In this document: in pieces, positions 1 to 9,746 of the stretch
Numbering within the stretch: position 1 is the stretch's first letter
How the letters are laid out: each line of letters begins with the position of its first letter
Assembly (NCBI RefSeq): GCF_009707955.1
Contig: NZ_WMDQ01000011.1
Span: forward strand, 1 to 64,000
Source of the DNA: Flavobacterium sp. LC2016-13
GTDB taxonomy: Bacteria; Bacteroidota; Bacteroidia; Flavobacteriales; Flavobacteriaceae
Direction: 5' to 3'
DNA length: 64,000 nucleotides
The notes under the pieces: model-generated
The model's input: the letters and a program-made list of their open reading frames with translations, nothing else
Told to the model about the DNA's origin: nothing
Databases searched by the model: none
Made by a program: the position numbers and the translations under genes

Positions 1-77
1 TTAGGTGGTCAATTTAAACCAAAATTAGATGGTCACTTTAAATTGAAAATAGGTGGTCAATATCACTGGTTTTTACA
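1..77. mobile_element. Terminal region of an IS21-family-like element (partial)
   Basis: The first 60 bases hold three spaced copies of a GGTGGTCA-like unit (AGGTGGTCAATTT near 3, AGATGGTCACTTT near 27, AGGTGGTCAATAT near 51). Repeated TGGTCA-type units of this kind are typical of the multiple terminal repeats at IS21-family ends, which are recognised by the IstA transposase. The end is placed at the CA dinucleotide at 76-77 because the coupling-protein reading frame becomes recognisable right after it. The transposase genes would lie upstream of the window, so family assignment rests on the terminal repeats alone. Confidence 0.5.
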
Positions 78-1827
78 GGCCAGAGGAAGAAAAGATGAAA
101 AGCTCCATTTTAGAACTGCTTTTAATTATATCTCAATGGGGCTTCTGCTTTACTTTGGTTCCTATCTGGCTTTTGTAATATTTGCAGATACTAAGGTTTG
201 CTCCGTACTATATATCTCACTGTGTTCTTTGGGCTATCTGATGACGCTTTCCGGGTGCACCCTGCTCTCCCGCATTATCCGCAGAAAGCTTAGTTCAGCA
301 GATATTTTTAATAAGGAAAACGAAACTTTTCCTCAGGAGGAAAGGCTTATTGAAAACGAATATTCCGTTAACCTTCCCGCCCGTTATCACCTCAAAGACA
401 AAGTGCGCAGCAGCTGGATTAACATTATAAATCCCTTCCGAGGCATTCTGGTTCCAGGCACGCCGGGTTCGGGAAAATCATACTTTGTAATCCGCCATAT
501 AATCAGCCAGCATATTGCCAAAGGCTTTTCCATGTTCATCTATGATTTCAAGTTCGACGACCTCACCGTTATCGCTTATAATGCCTGGCTGAAATTCCGT
601 CATCTTTATACCGTGGAGCCCAAATTTTACATCATAAATTTTGACGACCTCTCCAGAACCCACCGTTGTAATCCTCTTGATCCTGCGGCAATGACCGACA
701 TTACCGATGCTGCTGAATCTGCTCGCACAATCCTTATGGGACTCAACCGGGAGTGGATTAAAAAACAGGGCGATTTCTTTGTGGAATCCCCCATAAATTT
801 CCTGACAGCCGTCATCTGGTACCTTCGAAAATACAACGACGGCGAGTTCTGCACCCTGCCCCATGTCATTGAAATGATTCAGACCGACTATGAAAGCCTT
901 TTCACGCTTTTGAGAACCGAAAAAGAGATCGAGGTGCTTATCAATCCATTTGTCAGCGCATTCCTGAACGAGGCTGTAGACCAGCTGGAGGGGCAGATCG
1001 CTTCTGCTAAAATCTCACTGGCAAAACTCTCCTCACCCCAGCTTTACTATGTGCTGTCAGGCAGTGATTTTACACTCGATATCAATAATCCGTCCGATCC
1101 AAAAATTGTTTCTATGGGAAATAATCCGCAGAAGATACAGACTTACGGGGCAGTTCTTTCCCTTTTTGTCAGCCGCCTTATCAAGCAGGTAAACCAGAAA
1201 GGAAAACTTAAAAGCAGTCTTGTTTTTGACGAGTTCCCCACTATCTATCTCAATAATATTGACAGTCTGATTGCAACAGCAAGAAGCAACAGAGTGAGCA
1301 CCTGTCTGGGTATACAGGACTTCAGCCAGCTTCGTAAAGACTACGGCCGCGAGCAGGCTGATGTGATCATTAATATAGTCGGAAATATTGTTTGCGGACA
1401 GGTCAGCGGGGATACTGCAAAACAGCTCTCAGAACGTTTCGGAAAGATAATGCAGGACCGCGAAAGCCTCTCTATAAACAGCAGCGACACCTCCATCAGC
1501 CGTTCGCGACAGCTCGAATCAGCAGTGCCGCCTTCGAAGATTTCTTCACTGAGTTCGGGAGAATTTGTAGGCATGACAGCCGATAACCCGGACTGTCGCA
1601 TTGAGCTTAAAACCTTTCACTGCGAGATCATCAACGATCACGAAAAAATTAAAAAAGAAACAGATAATTACCAAGAAATTCCGATCATACGGACAATTGA
1701 TAATGTTATCATCCAGAAAAATTATCTGCAGATCAAAATTGAAATTCAGGAAATAATCCACAGTGAAATGGAAAGGATAATCAAAAATCCTGCGCTTTCA
1801 TCACTGGTTCTCAAAAAAGAAAAATAA
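43..1827 (+). CDS. mobC: Type IV coupling protein MobC/TraG-like, 5' end replaced by IS sequence
   Basis: Coupling ATPase of conjugation that would link the relaxosome to the transfer channel at the inner membrane. The product has two membrane segments near the N-terminus (about residues 27-48 and 52-75), a Walker A motif (GTPGSGKS, about 140-147) and a Walker B-like segment (LVFDEFPTIYL, about 390-400) followed by the ARSNR and GIQDFSQL motifs of the TraG/VirD4 C-terminal domain. Relatives in Bacteroidetes are about 660-670 residues, so roughly 70 N-terminal residues are missing. The open frame starts at a TTG inside the IS-like repeats, and only from about position 80 (ARGRKDEK) does it match the family. 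The gene is therefore probably non-functional or at least truncated. It is the last visible part of a transfer module whose relaxase genes would lie upstream. Confidence 0.8.
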   Translation: MKIGGQYHWFLQARGRKDEKLHFRTAFNYISMGLLLYFGSYLAFVIFADTKVCSVLYISLCSLGYLMTLSGCTLLSRIIRRKLSSADIFNKENETFPQEERLIENEYSVNLPARYHLKDKVRSSWINIINPFRGILVPGTPGSGKSYFVIRHIISQHIAKGFSMFIYDFKFDDLTVIAYNAWLKFRHLYTVEPKFYIINFDDLSRTHRCNPLDPAAMTDITDAAESARTILMGLNREWIKKQGDFFVESPINFLTAVIWYLRKYNDGEFCTLPHVIEMIQTDYESLFTLLRTEKEIEVLINPFVSAFLNEAVDQLEGQIASAKISLAKLSSPQLYYVLSGSDFTLDINNPSDPKIVSMGNNPQKIQTYGAVLSLFVSRLIKQVNQKGKLKSSLVFDEFPTIYLNNIDSLIATARSNRVSTCLGIQDFSQLRKDYGREQADVIINIVGNIVCGQVSGDTAKQLSERFGKIMQDRESLSINSSDTSISRSRQLESAVPPSKISSLSSGEFVGMTADNPDCRIELKTFHCEIINDHEKIKKETDNYQEIPIIRTIDNVIIQKNYLQIKIEIQEIIHSEMERIIKNPALSSLVLKKEK

Positions 1828-1877
1828 CTTTTAATCCTTAGGTGTTTTCTTGAGGCAGAGAAAAAAGAAATGTTTTT

Positions 1878-2312
1878 TTAGCTGCCGGATTCTTTTATTA
1901 GCTGCAGTGTCTTTTCGTCCTGCTCTCCATTGTAATATTTCACAAGCACCTGCCTGAAACATTCAGGCGTTTCAGGCAGAAGTCCGAACAGGGTCATGCA
2001 GGATTTCAGTTTTCTTTCATCTGGCCTGCCCAGAATTTCCAGTGCCGTTTTATTCTCGATCTCAAGCATTGCCTGGGTAATTTCCACCAGACGTTTTCCC
2101 AGTATGGGGTGATTTAGATACAGTGAGGCTTCCTGCAGATTTTCAATGCCGTAAAAGATATTATAATCCGTGAATCCCAGTCCTCTTAGCTGGGGAAAAA
2201 TAAACCACATCCAGTGGGTCTGTTTGTTGCCCTGCCTGATCTCGCGCAGTGCGTTGTTATACGTTTCCCTTTGTGCCTCTAAAAAACGGTTCAGATCATA
2301 TCGCTTTTCCAT
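1878..2312 (-). CDS. DUF1810 family protein
   Basis: A 144-residue soluble protein with the hallmarks of the DUF1810 family: a conserved start (YDLNRFLEAQ), the HWMWFIFPQLRGLG block at about 33-46 and the DxxKLxSxMTLF segment near 102-110. The biochemical role of the family is not established; members are common as single genes in bacteria and in mobile elements. It runs against the transfer genes on both sides, so it has its own promoter, probably between 2313 and 2400. Length and both ends fit the family, so it looks intact. The family call is firm; no function is claimed. Confidence 0.85.
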   Translation of the reverse strand: MEKRYDLNRFLEAQRETYNNALREIRQGNKQTHWMWFIFPQLRGLGFTDYNIFYGIENLQEASLYLNHPILGKRLVEITQAMLEIENKTALEILGRPDERKLKSCMTLFGLLPETPECFRQVLVKYYNGEQDEKTLQLIKESGS

Positions 2313-2630
2313 TGCATTGCTTTTTTGTCACCTGAAATTACAAAATATTTCAATGCCGATCCCAAAACAGGCATCTGAAATAGGGGTTCAGCCTGCTGTA
2401 AAGATTGATAAGGAAATTTTCAATGAAAACGGATTAAAAGAGCCGCGAAAATAGCACCCGCAGGATCCTGCATGCGCATAACGGCCTTGCCGCCCTTCGG
2501 GACTTATAGCACTCCGGATCCTTTATCGGGCGCTTGATTTTGTGCTTTCTTTTTTCCCGTTTTTCTTTTGAAAAATTTTATGCGGGGCTTGAGAAAAAAC
2601 AGAAAAAATATTCACTTAAAATTTTACATC

Positions 2631-3020
2631 ATGGAAATCTCAGGACGAATCACAAAAGATGCCGTAACGGCAAAAGTTTCAAATGACAGGGAGGTGGTAA
2701 ATTTCTCCATTGCCATAAACGACAGCTACAGACCAAAAGGGGCTGACGAATTTAAAAAAATTGTAACCTATATCGACTGCTCCTATTGGATGGGTTCCAA
2801 AATGGCGAAGTGGCTTAAAAAAGGCACTGTGGTTGAACTCTTCGGGCGCATAGGTCTGAATGTCTACAATAATGCCGAGGGCAAAGCGCTCGGTTCGCTG
2901 ACCTTTCACACCAGTAATATTAAAATACTGGTTTTCCCGAAAACAGAAAACACTGCTGAAGTTCCCGCATCCCAAAAGAAAAATACGGATCAAGACACCC
3001 CTGACGACCTGCCTTTCTAA
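2631..3020 (+). CDS. ssb: Single-stranded DNA-binding protein
   Basis: A 129-residue OB-fold protein that would coat single-stranded DNA, here probably during conjugative transfer or establishment. The N-terminal half has the SSB pattern (strand with VVNFSIAIND, then YIDCSYW and the KGTVVELFGRIG strand at about 63-75), and the C-terminus is the acidic tail DDLPF that recruits partner proteins. The start at 2631 is preferred over an in-frame ATG 63 bases upstream because the upstream stretch is basic and unlike SSB, while MEISGRITKDA is a normal SSB beginning. It lies upstream of the pcfK-pcfJ genes, and such element-borne ssb genes are common in Bacteroidetes conjugative elements. Confidence 0.9.
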   Translation: MEISGRITKDAVTAKVSNDREVVNFSIAINDSYRPKGADEFKKIVTYIDCSYWMGSKMAKWLKKGTVVELFGRIGLNVYNNAEGKALGSLTFHTSNIKILVFPKTENTAEVPASQKKNTDQDTPDDLPF

Positions 3021-3058
3021 TTGGAATCTATACCGTTTCACATCAAAATTTATACGCC

Positions 3059-3418
3059 ATGAAAGCCTTTGAAAAATCAGTTTACATAGAATATCCCGTA
3101 TCCGCCCAGTTCAAAAAAATAGTCCTCTCCAATATGGAATCTTATGACGGGACAAAAAAAGAGCAGTTAAAATCTTTCTTGGAAGACCTGCAGAAAAACG
3201 GATGCATCTGCGGGATGATTTCAGAGTTTGTCTACAACTCGGAATGCAGAAAATTCTATATCCAGCATTTGGATGATTTGGAAAATATCCGATATGAAAT
3301 TGAAGATTCCCTTGGGGAATCTGTCAAAAACCGCCACCGACTGCCCCATTACACCTTTGTATGCTGGCTCTGCTTTGAAGAATACTGTTTTGACATCTAT
3401 AGAAACAGTTTTGAATAA
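3059..3418 (+). CDS. Hypothetical protein of conjugative element, 119 aa
   Basis: I do not recognise a named domain. The product is a small soluble protein without signal peptide or membrane segment; it has a Cys pair (CICGM, about 50-54) and a C-terminal region rich in Tyr, Phe, Trp and Cys (YTFVCWLCFEEYCFDIY). It sits 38 bp after ssb and 26 bp before pcfK in the same orientation, so it is likely cotranscribed and part of the element's DNA-processing or maintenance module. It is probably a real gene because spacing, start and length are consistent with the operon. Confidence 0.7.
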   Translation: MKAFEKSVYIEYPVSAQFKKIVLSNMESYDGTKKEQLKSFLEDLQKNGCICGMISEFVYNSECRKFYIQHLDDLENIRYEIEDSLGESVKNRHRLPHYTFVCWLCFEEYCFDIYRNSFE

Positions 3419-3444
3419 CGCTTTTCAATCTTAAATCTTCCTTT

Positions 3445-3822
3445 ATGAAAGCATCAGATAAATTCAAAAGCGCCATAGAAAGCTACCTGAGCGAAAAAGC
3501 GCAGAACGATACCGTTTTTTCAGCGGACTATAAAAAAGAGAGCAAAAACCTTGAGAGCTGTTTCCATTACATTTTCGGCGAGGTCAAAAAAACAGGGGAA
3601 TGCGCCTTTGACAATCAGGAAATCTTTGACATGGCTGTGAAGTACTACACAGACGACACGATTGGAACGCCTGCCCCTGTTCAATGCAAAGTAGCAGTAA
3701 GTTCCCCTGCCAAACCTGATTTGTTCTCAACTGCTCCCGCAGTATCTCAAAGCACAGTTCCAAAAATAGAAAAAGTGCAACCCGTGAAGCCTGTACAAAC
3801 CCTAACACTCTTTGACTTATGA
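3445..3822 (+). CDS. PcfK-like protein
   Basis: A 125-residue protein of the PcfK-like family, which accompanies PcfJ in Gram-positive conjugative plasmids and in Bacteroidetes integrative elements. The conserved part is the N-terminal 75 residues (KFKSAIESYLSEKA, then CFHYIFGEVKK and a FDMAVKYYTDD helix). The C-terminal 50 residues are low-complexity, rich in Pro, Val and Ser, and look disordered. Its last codons overlap the start of pcfJ by 4 bp (ATGA), which implies translational coupling. The exact role of PcfK in transfer is not settled. Confidence 0.8.
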   Translation: MKASDKFKSAIESYLSEKAQNDTVFSADYKKESKNLESCFHYIFGEVKKTGECAFDNQEIFDMAVKYYTDDTIGTPAPVQCKVAVSSPAKPDLFSTAPAVSQSTVPKIEKVQPVKPVQTLTLFDL

Positions 3823-5135
3823 TACCCAAAACAGTTATAGAAAAAGAAATCAGCGCCTTAAGTACCTCCCTAGCCCCAATCACAGCGCAGATGCATCAGT
3901 GGGCGGAAAAAAATATTTTCCTGAAATGGGCGGTGCTCTCAAGGGGAAAGTTCCATTGTCTGGAATGCACCCATTCGTGGAAGCCTGACAGCCAAAGCCA
4001 GTCCTGCAAAAATTATATTAACTGCACCGCCTGTCAGGGCAAACTTAAAATGCATCAGCACAATCAGGTGCATTTCAAAGAAATCGAATATTTCGCCCTC
4101 ACCGATACCTGCTCTGGGTATCAGGTGGTGCGCATCATCTGCTCGCACAAGAACATGAAAAAGAATTTTCTTCCCGACTATTCCCACACGGAAGTCATGC
4201 AGCATTGGATAAATCCAAAAGGGGGAGTGCGCACCATCTCAAGAAGCACCAATGTTTTTTCCAATGCCTATGATGCATGGCAGTACTATTCCCCTTTAGA
4301 AATCCGCCCAAAGGATTTTCAGAACTCCCCAAAGTACCGCATCAATCCCTATAAGGTTTATCCGCACATGAAAATGATTCCCCTTTTGAAAAGAAACGGT
4401 TTTAAGACTTCCGTGCACGGCATTGCCCCGCAGATACTCTTTACCGCCCTGTTAAAGGACTGCATTGCAGAAACCCTTATAAAATCCACTCAGACCAGCC
4501 TGCTAAAACACTATCTGACTTCCCATGAACAGCACCTGCGCGAAAACTGGCAGGCAGTAAAAACCTGCCTTAAACAGCGTTATCAGATTCAGGACATAAA
4601 AATTTGGGAGGATTATATTGCCCTGCTCCGATGGTTTAAAAAAGACCTCAGCTCCCCTGCGCTTGTCTGCCCCGAAAATTTAGACCAGGCGCATGACAGG
4701 CTTGTTTCCAAAAAAAGGGATATTCAGCGCAGAAAGCATCTTGCGCAGATGCGTGCAGAAATACAGAAAGCAGAGCCGATTTATGAAAATGATAAAAAAC
4801 AGTTCTTCGGACTTTCTTTTACCGACAATGACCTTACCGTAAAAGTCCTTGATCGTGTGCAGGATTTTCTCTATGAGGGCGACATGCTCCACCACTGCGT
4901 ATTTACCAATGAGTATTATAAAAAGAAAGATTCCTTAATCCTTTCGGCGCAGATTGAAAACAGACCTGTAGAAACCATTGAAGTATCGCTTTCGAGAATG
5001 GAAATTATCCAGTGCAGGGGACATCGCAATAAAGCCACTAAATATCACGGAAGGATTCTGACGATTATCCGCAGAAATATGCCTGAGATTGCAGGGCGGT
5101 TGAAAAAACAGAAAAAGCAGACTGCTCCCGCTTAA
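3819..5135 (+). CDS. PcfJ-like protein
   Basis: A 438-residue protein of the PcfJ-like family found next to PcfK in conjugative elements; its biochemical role is unknown. The N-terminal part has Cys pairs that could bind zinc (CLECTHS near 46-52 and CTACQG near 68-73), and the C-terminal domain contains the family-like segment GDMLHHCVFTNEYYKK followed by ILSAQIENRPVETIEVSL. The ATGA overlap with pcfK and the strong terminator 15 bp after the stop define the end of the ssb-unknown-pcfK-pcfJ transcription unit. Length fits the family and no breakage is visible. Confidence 0.85.
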   Translation: MIPKTVIEKEISALSTSLAPITAQMHQWAEKNIFLKWAVLSRGKFHCLECTHSWKPDSQSQSCKNYINCTACQGKLKMHQHNQVHFKEIEYFALTDTCSGYQVVRIICSHKNMKKNFLPDYSHTEVMQHWINPKGGVRTISRSTNVFSNAYDAWQYYSPLEIRPKDFQNSPKYRINPYKVYPHMKMIPLLKRNGFKTSVHGIAPQILFTALLKDCIAETLIKSTQTSLLKHYLTSHEQHLRENWQAVKTCLKQRYQIQDIKIWEDYIALLRWFKKDLSSPALVCPENLDQAHDRLVSKKRDIQRRKHLAQMRAEIQKAEPIYENDKKQFFGLSFTDNDLTVKVLDRVQDFLYEGDMLHHCVFTNEYYKKKDSLILSAQIENRPVETIEVSLSRMEIIQCRGHRNKATKYHGRILTIIRRNMPEIAGRLKKQKKQTAPA

Positions 5136-5150
5136 CCCATTTAACTATTG

Positions 5151-5182
5151 ATACCGCAGATTTTTAACTGCGGTATTTTTTT
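5151..5182 (+). terminator. Rho-independent terminator after pcfJ
   Basis: Nine-base stem ATACCGCAG / CTGCGGTAT with an 8-base loop followed by a run of seven T, 15 bp past the pcfJ stop codon. Confidence 0.85.
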
Positions 5183-5606
5183 GCGCGCGCAGACACTTTA
5201 AGGAACACGGAGCATTTCTGGCTTAGGAGGCATTGGGGAATGTTAAGTCAATTTCATCACAAAGTTCGGGCACGGCTTTCGGTTCTCCGCAAAAAATTCC
5301 CCCATAAATGCAGGGCTGCGCTCCTGCTTTATTGCTTTGCTTTCTGCGTTCGCTCGTCCCTGCCCGCACGTTCACTTGATAATACAATTAACATTAGCTC
5401 TGAAGAAGATCCTGAACAATAAATAAATCATACTATCCTTGAATTAAGATTGAATCTAAGACATAAAAAGTCTAAACGGGATAAATACAGCCACACTCTA
5501 CTATATATTATAGTAGCATTTAAAATTCTTATTTACAAAAAAAGCGGACATTCCAATTAAATTGTAACGCCCACCTTTAAAAGCTCATGCAAATCTTACC
5601 GGAGAT
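5183..5606. other. Gene-free stretch between pcfJ and the next gene
   Basis: I see no convincing gene. A 60-codon open frame (5240-5422) has no recognisable features and contains the GC-richer, low-complexity stretch near 5270-5370 that looks like non-coding element sequence. The stretch lies between convergent genes. Confidence 0.5.
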
Positions 5607-6380
5607 CTACATCATGTTATCTTCATCATTTAATAAAGCAATAACGTGATGAACCAAGAATGCACCAACAAGAGAAAGTGCGTAATCTTGATCTATTGGA
5701 AGCATATCAGGCTTCAAAAGAATTTCATCAATATATTTTTCCGGATCCCACAGCTTCCTTACCACTTCAGGATTCTCCACCTCAAGCCTTTCCAAATCAC
5801 TCTCAAAAACGGAATTAGCTGTCTTGATAAACTTTATCCTTAATGCACCTGTTAGAGGTAAAACAGTTATCTGTTTAGAGTTTTTCTTTTTTACTTTTTT
5901 AATTTTAGGTTCTTCATCCGGCAATTTTTCACTTTTTGGCAAACGATAATCGTAACCATCAGTTTGATGCCCCTCAACATCCGCAAAAACTTGTCTAAAA
6001 ATGCCTAATTTATCAACGTCGTGAAGAAAAATTTCATTTTCAATTTCCACATCTCTAATGTAGTATTGCCAATCCTCGGCTCTAAGCTTATGCATGTTGT
6101 CAAACAGCAGCTTACCCAATTCAATAGCTGGCTCTGACGAATCAGAGAGTTCAGTCCATTTATCAAAACCTGCTAATTTAGCAATGATATGCTGGGCATT
6201 CATAAGCGTAAATTTCTTTTCATTGACGTTGTAGTCGGTAACCAGAGCATCAACGTCGAAATATTTTGGAGTATATCCAAAATAATCACCGTCTAATGAA
6301 GAATCAAAATAAGTTTTTTGTGTTTTAAAATCTTTGTACAGATTTTTTGCTTGAAGTTTCAAGTAATTAATAGTTTTCAT
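5607..6380 (-). CDS. Hypothetical protein, 257 aa
   Basis: Unnamed family that I associate with Bacteroidetes accessory regions; the N-terminus (MKTINYLKLQAKNL, then QHIIAKLAGFDKWTEL at about 64-79) looks like the conserved part. The product is soluble and charged, with a basic patch IKKVKKKN at about 164-171 that could be a linker between two domains. No catalytic motif or membrane segment is visible. It runs opposite to both neighbours and appears to be a single-gene unit. A role in element maintenance or a toxin-antitoxin-like function is possible but not supported by any motif. Confidence 0.65.
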   Translation of the reverse strand: MKTINYLKLQAKNLYKDFKTQKTYFDSSLDGDYFGYTPKYFDVDALVTDYNVNEKKFTLMNAQHIIAKLAGFDKWTELSDSSEPAIELGKLLFDNMHKLRAEDWQYYIRDVEIENEIFLHDVDKLGIFRQVFADVEGHQTDGYDYRLPKSEKLPDEEPKIKKVKKKNSKQITVLPLTGALRIKFIKTANSVFESDLERLEVENPEVVRKLWDPEKYIDEILLKPDMLPIDQDYALSLVGAFLVHHVIALLNDEDNMM

Positions 6381-6886
6381 AATACAATCCTTTTGTATCA
6401 GCTTAACTACCCTATATAAAAACGTCCGTAATCTTTGTTTGGATAATAAGCTGAAAGGTTAGCATTATTAAACTATTGGCTGATGAAATCTTTGCACGAA
6501 CGGGCGAGCTTGCCAACAAGCATTAACAAATATACAAATAATTTTAAATTCGCAAAATTTTAATTTTATTTCATGTTTCTTTTCTCCAAGGTTCATATCC
6601 GATCTCACAAAATAAAAAAAATATACCTCACACTTTTTTTAATTTAATATATAAGTTTAAAACAAAAATATTTTTAAAAACTGCAGATTATAATAAACTT
6701 TTTAATCATTTAAACCCTACATTTAACCTTCGTTAGCTTGCAAAAAAAAGTCTTCAACAGCGAACAGATTGTTAAATTGTAATTTATCTGATTTTGAAGA
6801 CGTAAAAAGATTAAAGAACTTAAACTTTTTTAAGTCTAGTAGTCAGCCATCATTTTTATAAATAAACTCACATTATTTCCAATAAA
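6381..6886. other. Divergent intergenic region upstream of the NB-ARC gene
   Basis: Very AT-rich spacer between divergently transcribed genes, so it should hold promoters for both. It contains an inverted repeat, GTCTTCAA at 6750-6757 and TTGAAGAC at 6794-6801, 36 bases apart and about 85 bases before the NB-ARC gene start; this could be an operator or a leader hairpin. No open frame of interest. Confidence 0.4.
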
Positions 6887-9742
6887 ATGCTTGAACAAAT
6901 TATAGATGTATTTGATGTTAATACAGATGCTGTAGCCACAAATAAAGGTTTTTACTATCAATATTTAACAATTTTAAAAAAATGGATTACCAATTTTATT
7001 GAAGATAATGACATTGAAGCTTATTCCGAAGTTGACCAGGATATTAAAGAGGTTGGCGAAAATTTGGTTTTCACTCAGGTTAAATGCTACACATCAACAT
7101 TTAGTTTGGCTTCTGAAGAAGTTAAAAGTACTATTTTTAACTTTTTTCTCCTCTACTTAAAAAATAAGAATTTGTTTGCCGAACCTAAATTTTGTTTTGC
7201 AACAAATACAAAAGTGGCTGTTCGAGAAAAATTATTAATCCAGTGGATTGATGACGAAAGTCTCAATGATAGCAAATTAAAAAAAATTTGCATTAATAAA
7301 ATTAGAGAAATTCTAAGCAAGGAAATTAAGATTCGTAAAAACAAAAAGTTAAGTCAGAAAATCTCTGTTGAGAAGAGTTCTTTAATAAAGTCGTCCTCTG
7401 AGGCCTTAAATTTGATTATTGAGGATGAAGTTGCAAATTTTACTCAAAAAATCCAATGGAAATTTGAAAGTTTATCTCCAGATGAAGCAATTAAAAAGAT
7501 AAAATCTGAGATAGAACTTTTGCTAACAAATGAAAAGTTTAATAATAAACCGATCTCTATCCTATTTGGTGTTTTAATTTCTGAAATTTTCAGGTGTTCC
7601 CAAAACAAAGATGTTGCAAAAAGAAAACTGACAAAGGAAATGATTTCTGATTTACTAGAGCGTTCTGACAATGAATTGCAAAATTATCAGAATGATAAAT
7701 TCTTCAGGCTTATCAATATTGATATCGAAATAATAAGATCCAATATTGAAAACATACAGTCAAAAATTGATTATCATGACTTTCGAATAAATACATTAGA
7801 AAAATCATCTGTAGAATCAAAGGCTATTAAATTTCCAAAATTTTTAAATCAAATCCCAGATTACAACTTTACAAACTTCCTTGACTGGGATATATTTATG
7901 GATGAAGTTCATTCGGAACTAAATATTTCAGGTATGGTCTCTGTATACGGTCCGGGAGGAATGGGTAAAACTTCATTTGCAAAAAAATATCTAAAAACGC
8001 ATTCAGAATATGATCATATAGTTTGGATAACAGTAGAAAAATCAATTGACTATTCTTTTGTCTTTGACGAAGTTCTGTCTAAAAACCTAAATATTGCTTT
8101 TTTAGAACAAGATGAAATCGAGCAGAGATTTAACATTATGCTCAATGCCTTAAACAATGTAAAAGGCCGTAAGCTTATTATTATTGATATTCAAAAAATT
8201 GATTACGACAAGTCATCATTTAATTTGTTAAGCACTCTTACAAGTTGGAGGATATTAGTACTTACAAGGAATCACATCAAGACAGCTAGATCTAAGAAAT
8301 TACCTCACATTGATTTAGAAAATGCAAAAAGTATTTTTCGTTCCCACCTTAAGAAAGAAGCAGTTGATGATAATAAGCTGGAAGAATTCATTAAATACAT
8401 AGATTACAATCTTTTAGTCATTGAACTTACGGCCAAAACTATTGAAAATAGTTTTGATCTGAATCTTTCTCAATTTATATCTTCTTTAAAGGAGCAGAAT
8501 TTGAATGGCAATGAATTTAAGGTTGAGATTGATGTGGCTGGAGAAAATAATTCGATCGAGATTTTCAATTACTTACTCCAAAAATTTAGCATTAATAATT
8601 TAGAGTCATTTGAGGCTAATTATTTAGATTTTTTAGCTCTACTGCCAGCCAGCGATATTGTTATAGATGATCTAATACTGATTAATGGAAAAGACTACTA
8701 TGACCAAAACAAAACTCCTATTATGAATGCTTTAATTAGCCTTGATAAAAAAGGTTTGGTTGAACTTTCCTCAGATAAAAAAAGGTTAACAATCCATAAA
8801 ATTATTCAGGAGGTTATTATATATAAACAGCGAGAAGGTAATTCGCCATTTGTTCACAATATATTCTATATTTCATTTTTAACCGCAAGAATTAAAGAGG
8901 GGCAAAATAACCCTGCAATTTCATATAAATATCTTAGATATGCGCAATCGATATTGGATAATATAAAAGGACGATTCAGAACTGCGGTATACCAGCCACT
9001 AATACTCCTAGAAAATGAATTGCTCTATACATATCGCTTTTTTATCCAGCTAGAAAATGAACTGGATCGCTGGATCGATTTAGCCGCTAGAGCCGAGATT
9101 TATCCAATGCTGGATAAATCCAATTTAGGTATCATTTATAATAATCTAGGTTTGGCATATGCCAAAACAGATAATGATAAAGCTCTAGAAACATTTCAGA
9201 AAGGTATTGACCTATTTTATCAAAATGAAATCTTACATCAACAGTCGATAATTACTGCTTTTAACAACATTTCTAACGTATTGTTGATGAAAAAAGATAT
9301 TGCAGGTGCAGTAGCTAACTTTAAAAAAGCTCAAAATTTTAGAAAAAAATATAATCTGCAGGATGACCAACAAACTGTTATTGAGTATAGAACTTTGGCA
9401 CAGACATACAGAATTGTTGGCAAAATAGACAAATCTATCGAGATAATGTCTACTGGAATTGCTATCCATTGCTCTCTAAAATCTGAAGCGAAAAATGATT
9501 TCATTCTAAGTGCTTGTTATAATTATTTATCAGAATTATATCTGCTGAATAACAATCTTGAAATGGGGCTAATAAATCAGGAAAAAGCTGTTCAAATAAT
9601 GGAAGGAATGGGAATTCACAATAGTGGATATTTACTTCTTATGTACGAAATCTTAATTCATTTGTACAGATCGCTGGGAGTGTCAGCTAAAGAAGAAATC
9701 GTAAAAAGGAAAATTGAAGAATTTAAAGCATTCAAAGCTTAA
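6887..9742 (+). CDS. STAND (NB-ARC) NTPase with Cap4-like nuclease domain and TPR repeats
   Basis: A predicted bacterial NLR-like immune sensor of 951 residues. The N-terminal domain (about 1-210) resembles DUF4297/Cap4-type endonucleases of the PD-(D/E)xK fold: GFYYQYL near 21-27, an acidic SEVDQDIKE at 47-55 and a QVK motif at 64-66 (Gln in place of the usual Glu, as in Cap4-like members). A central NTPase follows, with Walker A GPGGMGKT (355-362), Walker B-like LIIIDIQ (430-436) and sensor-like VLTRN (458-462), typical of NB-ARC ATPases. The C-terminal 250 residues contain TPR-like helical repeats (NNLGLAYAKTDNDKALETF near 750) that would bind the trigger. Such proteins oligomerise on sensing phage proteins and then degrade DNA. 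A small membrane-protein gene starts 4 bp downstream. Activity is inferred, not shown. Confidence 0.8.
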   Translation: MLEQIIDVFDVNTDAVATNKGFYYQYLTILKKWITNFIEDNDIEAYSEVDQDIKEVGENLVFTQVKCYTSTFSLASEEVKSTIFNFFLLYLKNKNLFAEPKFCFATNTKVAVREKLLIQWIDDESLNDSKLKKICINKIREILSKEIKIRKNKKLSQKISVEKSSLIKSSSEALNLIIEDEVANFTQKIQWKFESLSPDEAIKKIKSEIELLLTNEKFNNKPISILFGVLISEIFRCSQNKDVAKRKLTKEMISDLLERSDNELQNYQNDKFFRLINIDIEIIRSNIENIQSKIDYHDFRINTLEKSSVESKAIKFPKFLNQIPDYNFTNFLDWDIFMDEVHSELNISGMVSVYGPGGMGKTSFAKKYLKTHSEYDHIVWITVEKSIDYSFVFDEVLSKNLNIAFLEQDEIEQRFNIMLNALNNVKGRKLIIIDIQKIDYDKSSFNLLSTLTSWRILVLTRNHIKTARSKKLPHIDLENAKSIFRSHLKKEAVDDNKLEEFIKYIDYNLLVIELTAKTIENSFDLNLSQFISSLKEQNLNGNEFKVEIDVAGENNSIEIFNYLLQKFSINNLESFEANYLDFLALLPASDIVIDDLILINGKDYYDQNKTPIMNALISLDKKGLVELSSDKKRLTIHKIIQEVIIYKQREGNSPFVHNIFYISFLTARIKEGQNNPAISYKYLRYAQSILDNIKGRFRTAVYQPLILLENELLYTYRFFIQLENELDRWIDLAARAEIYPMLDKSNLGIIYNNLGLAYAKTDNDKALETFQKGIDLFYQNEILHQQSIITAFNNISNVLLMKKDIAGAVANFKKAQNFRKKYNLQDDQQTVIEYRTLAQTYRIVGKIDKSIEIMSTGIAIHCSLKSEAKNDFILSACYNYLSELYLLNNNLEMGLINQEKAVQIMEGMGIHNSGYLLLMYEILIHLYRSLGVSAKEEIVKRKIEEFKAFKA

Positions 9743-9746
9743 TACT

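Noticed and set aside
5240..5422. 60-codon open frame after pcfJ
   Set aside because: No family-like feature, unusual composition (Arg/Ser/Leu-rich), in a GC-richer non-coding patch.
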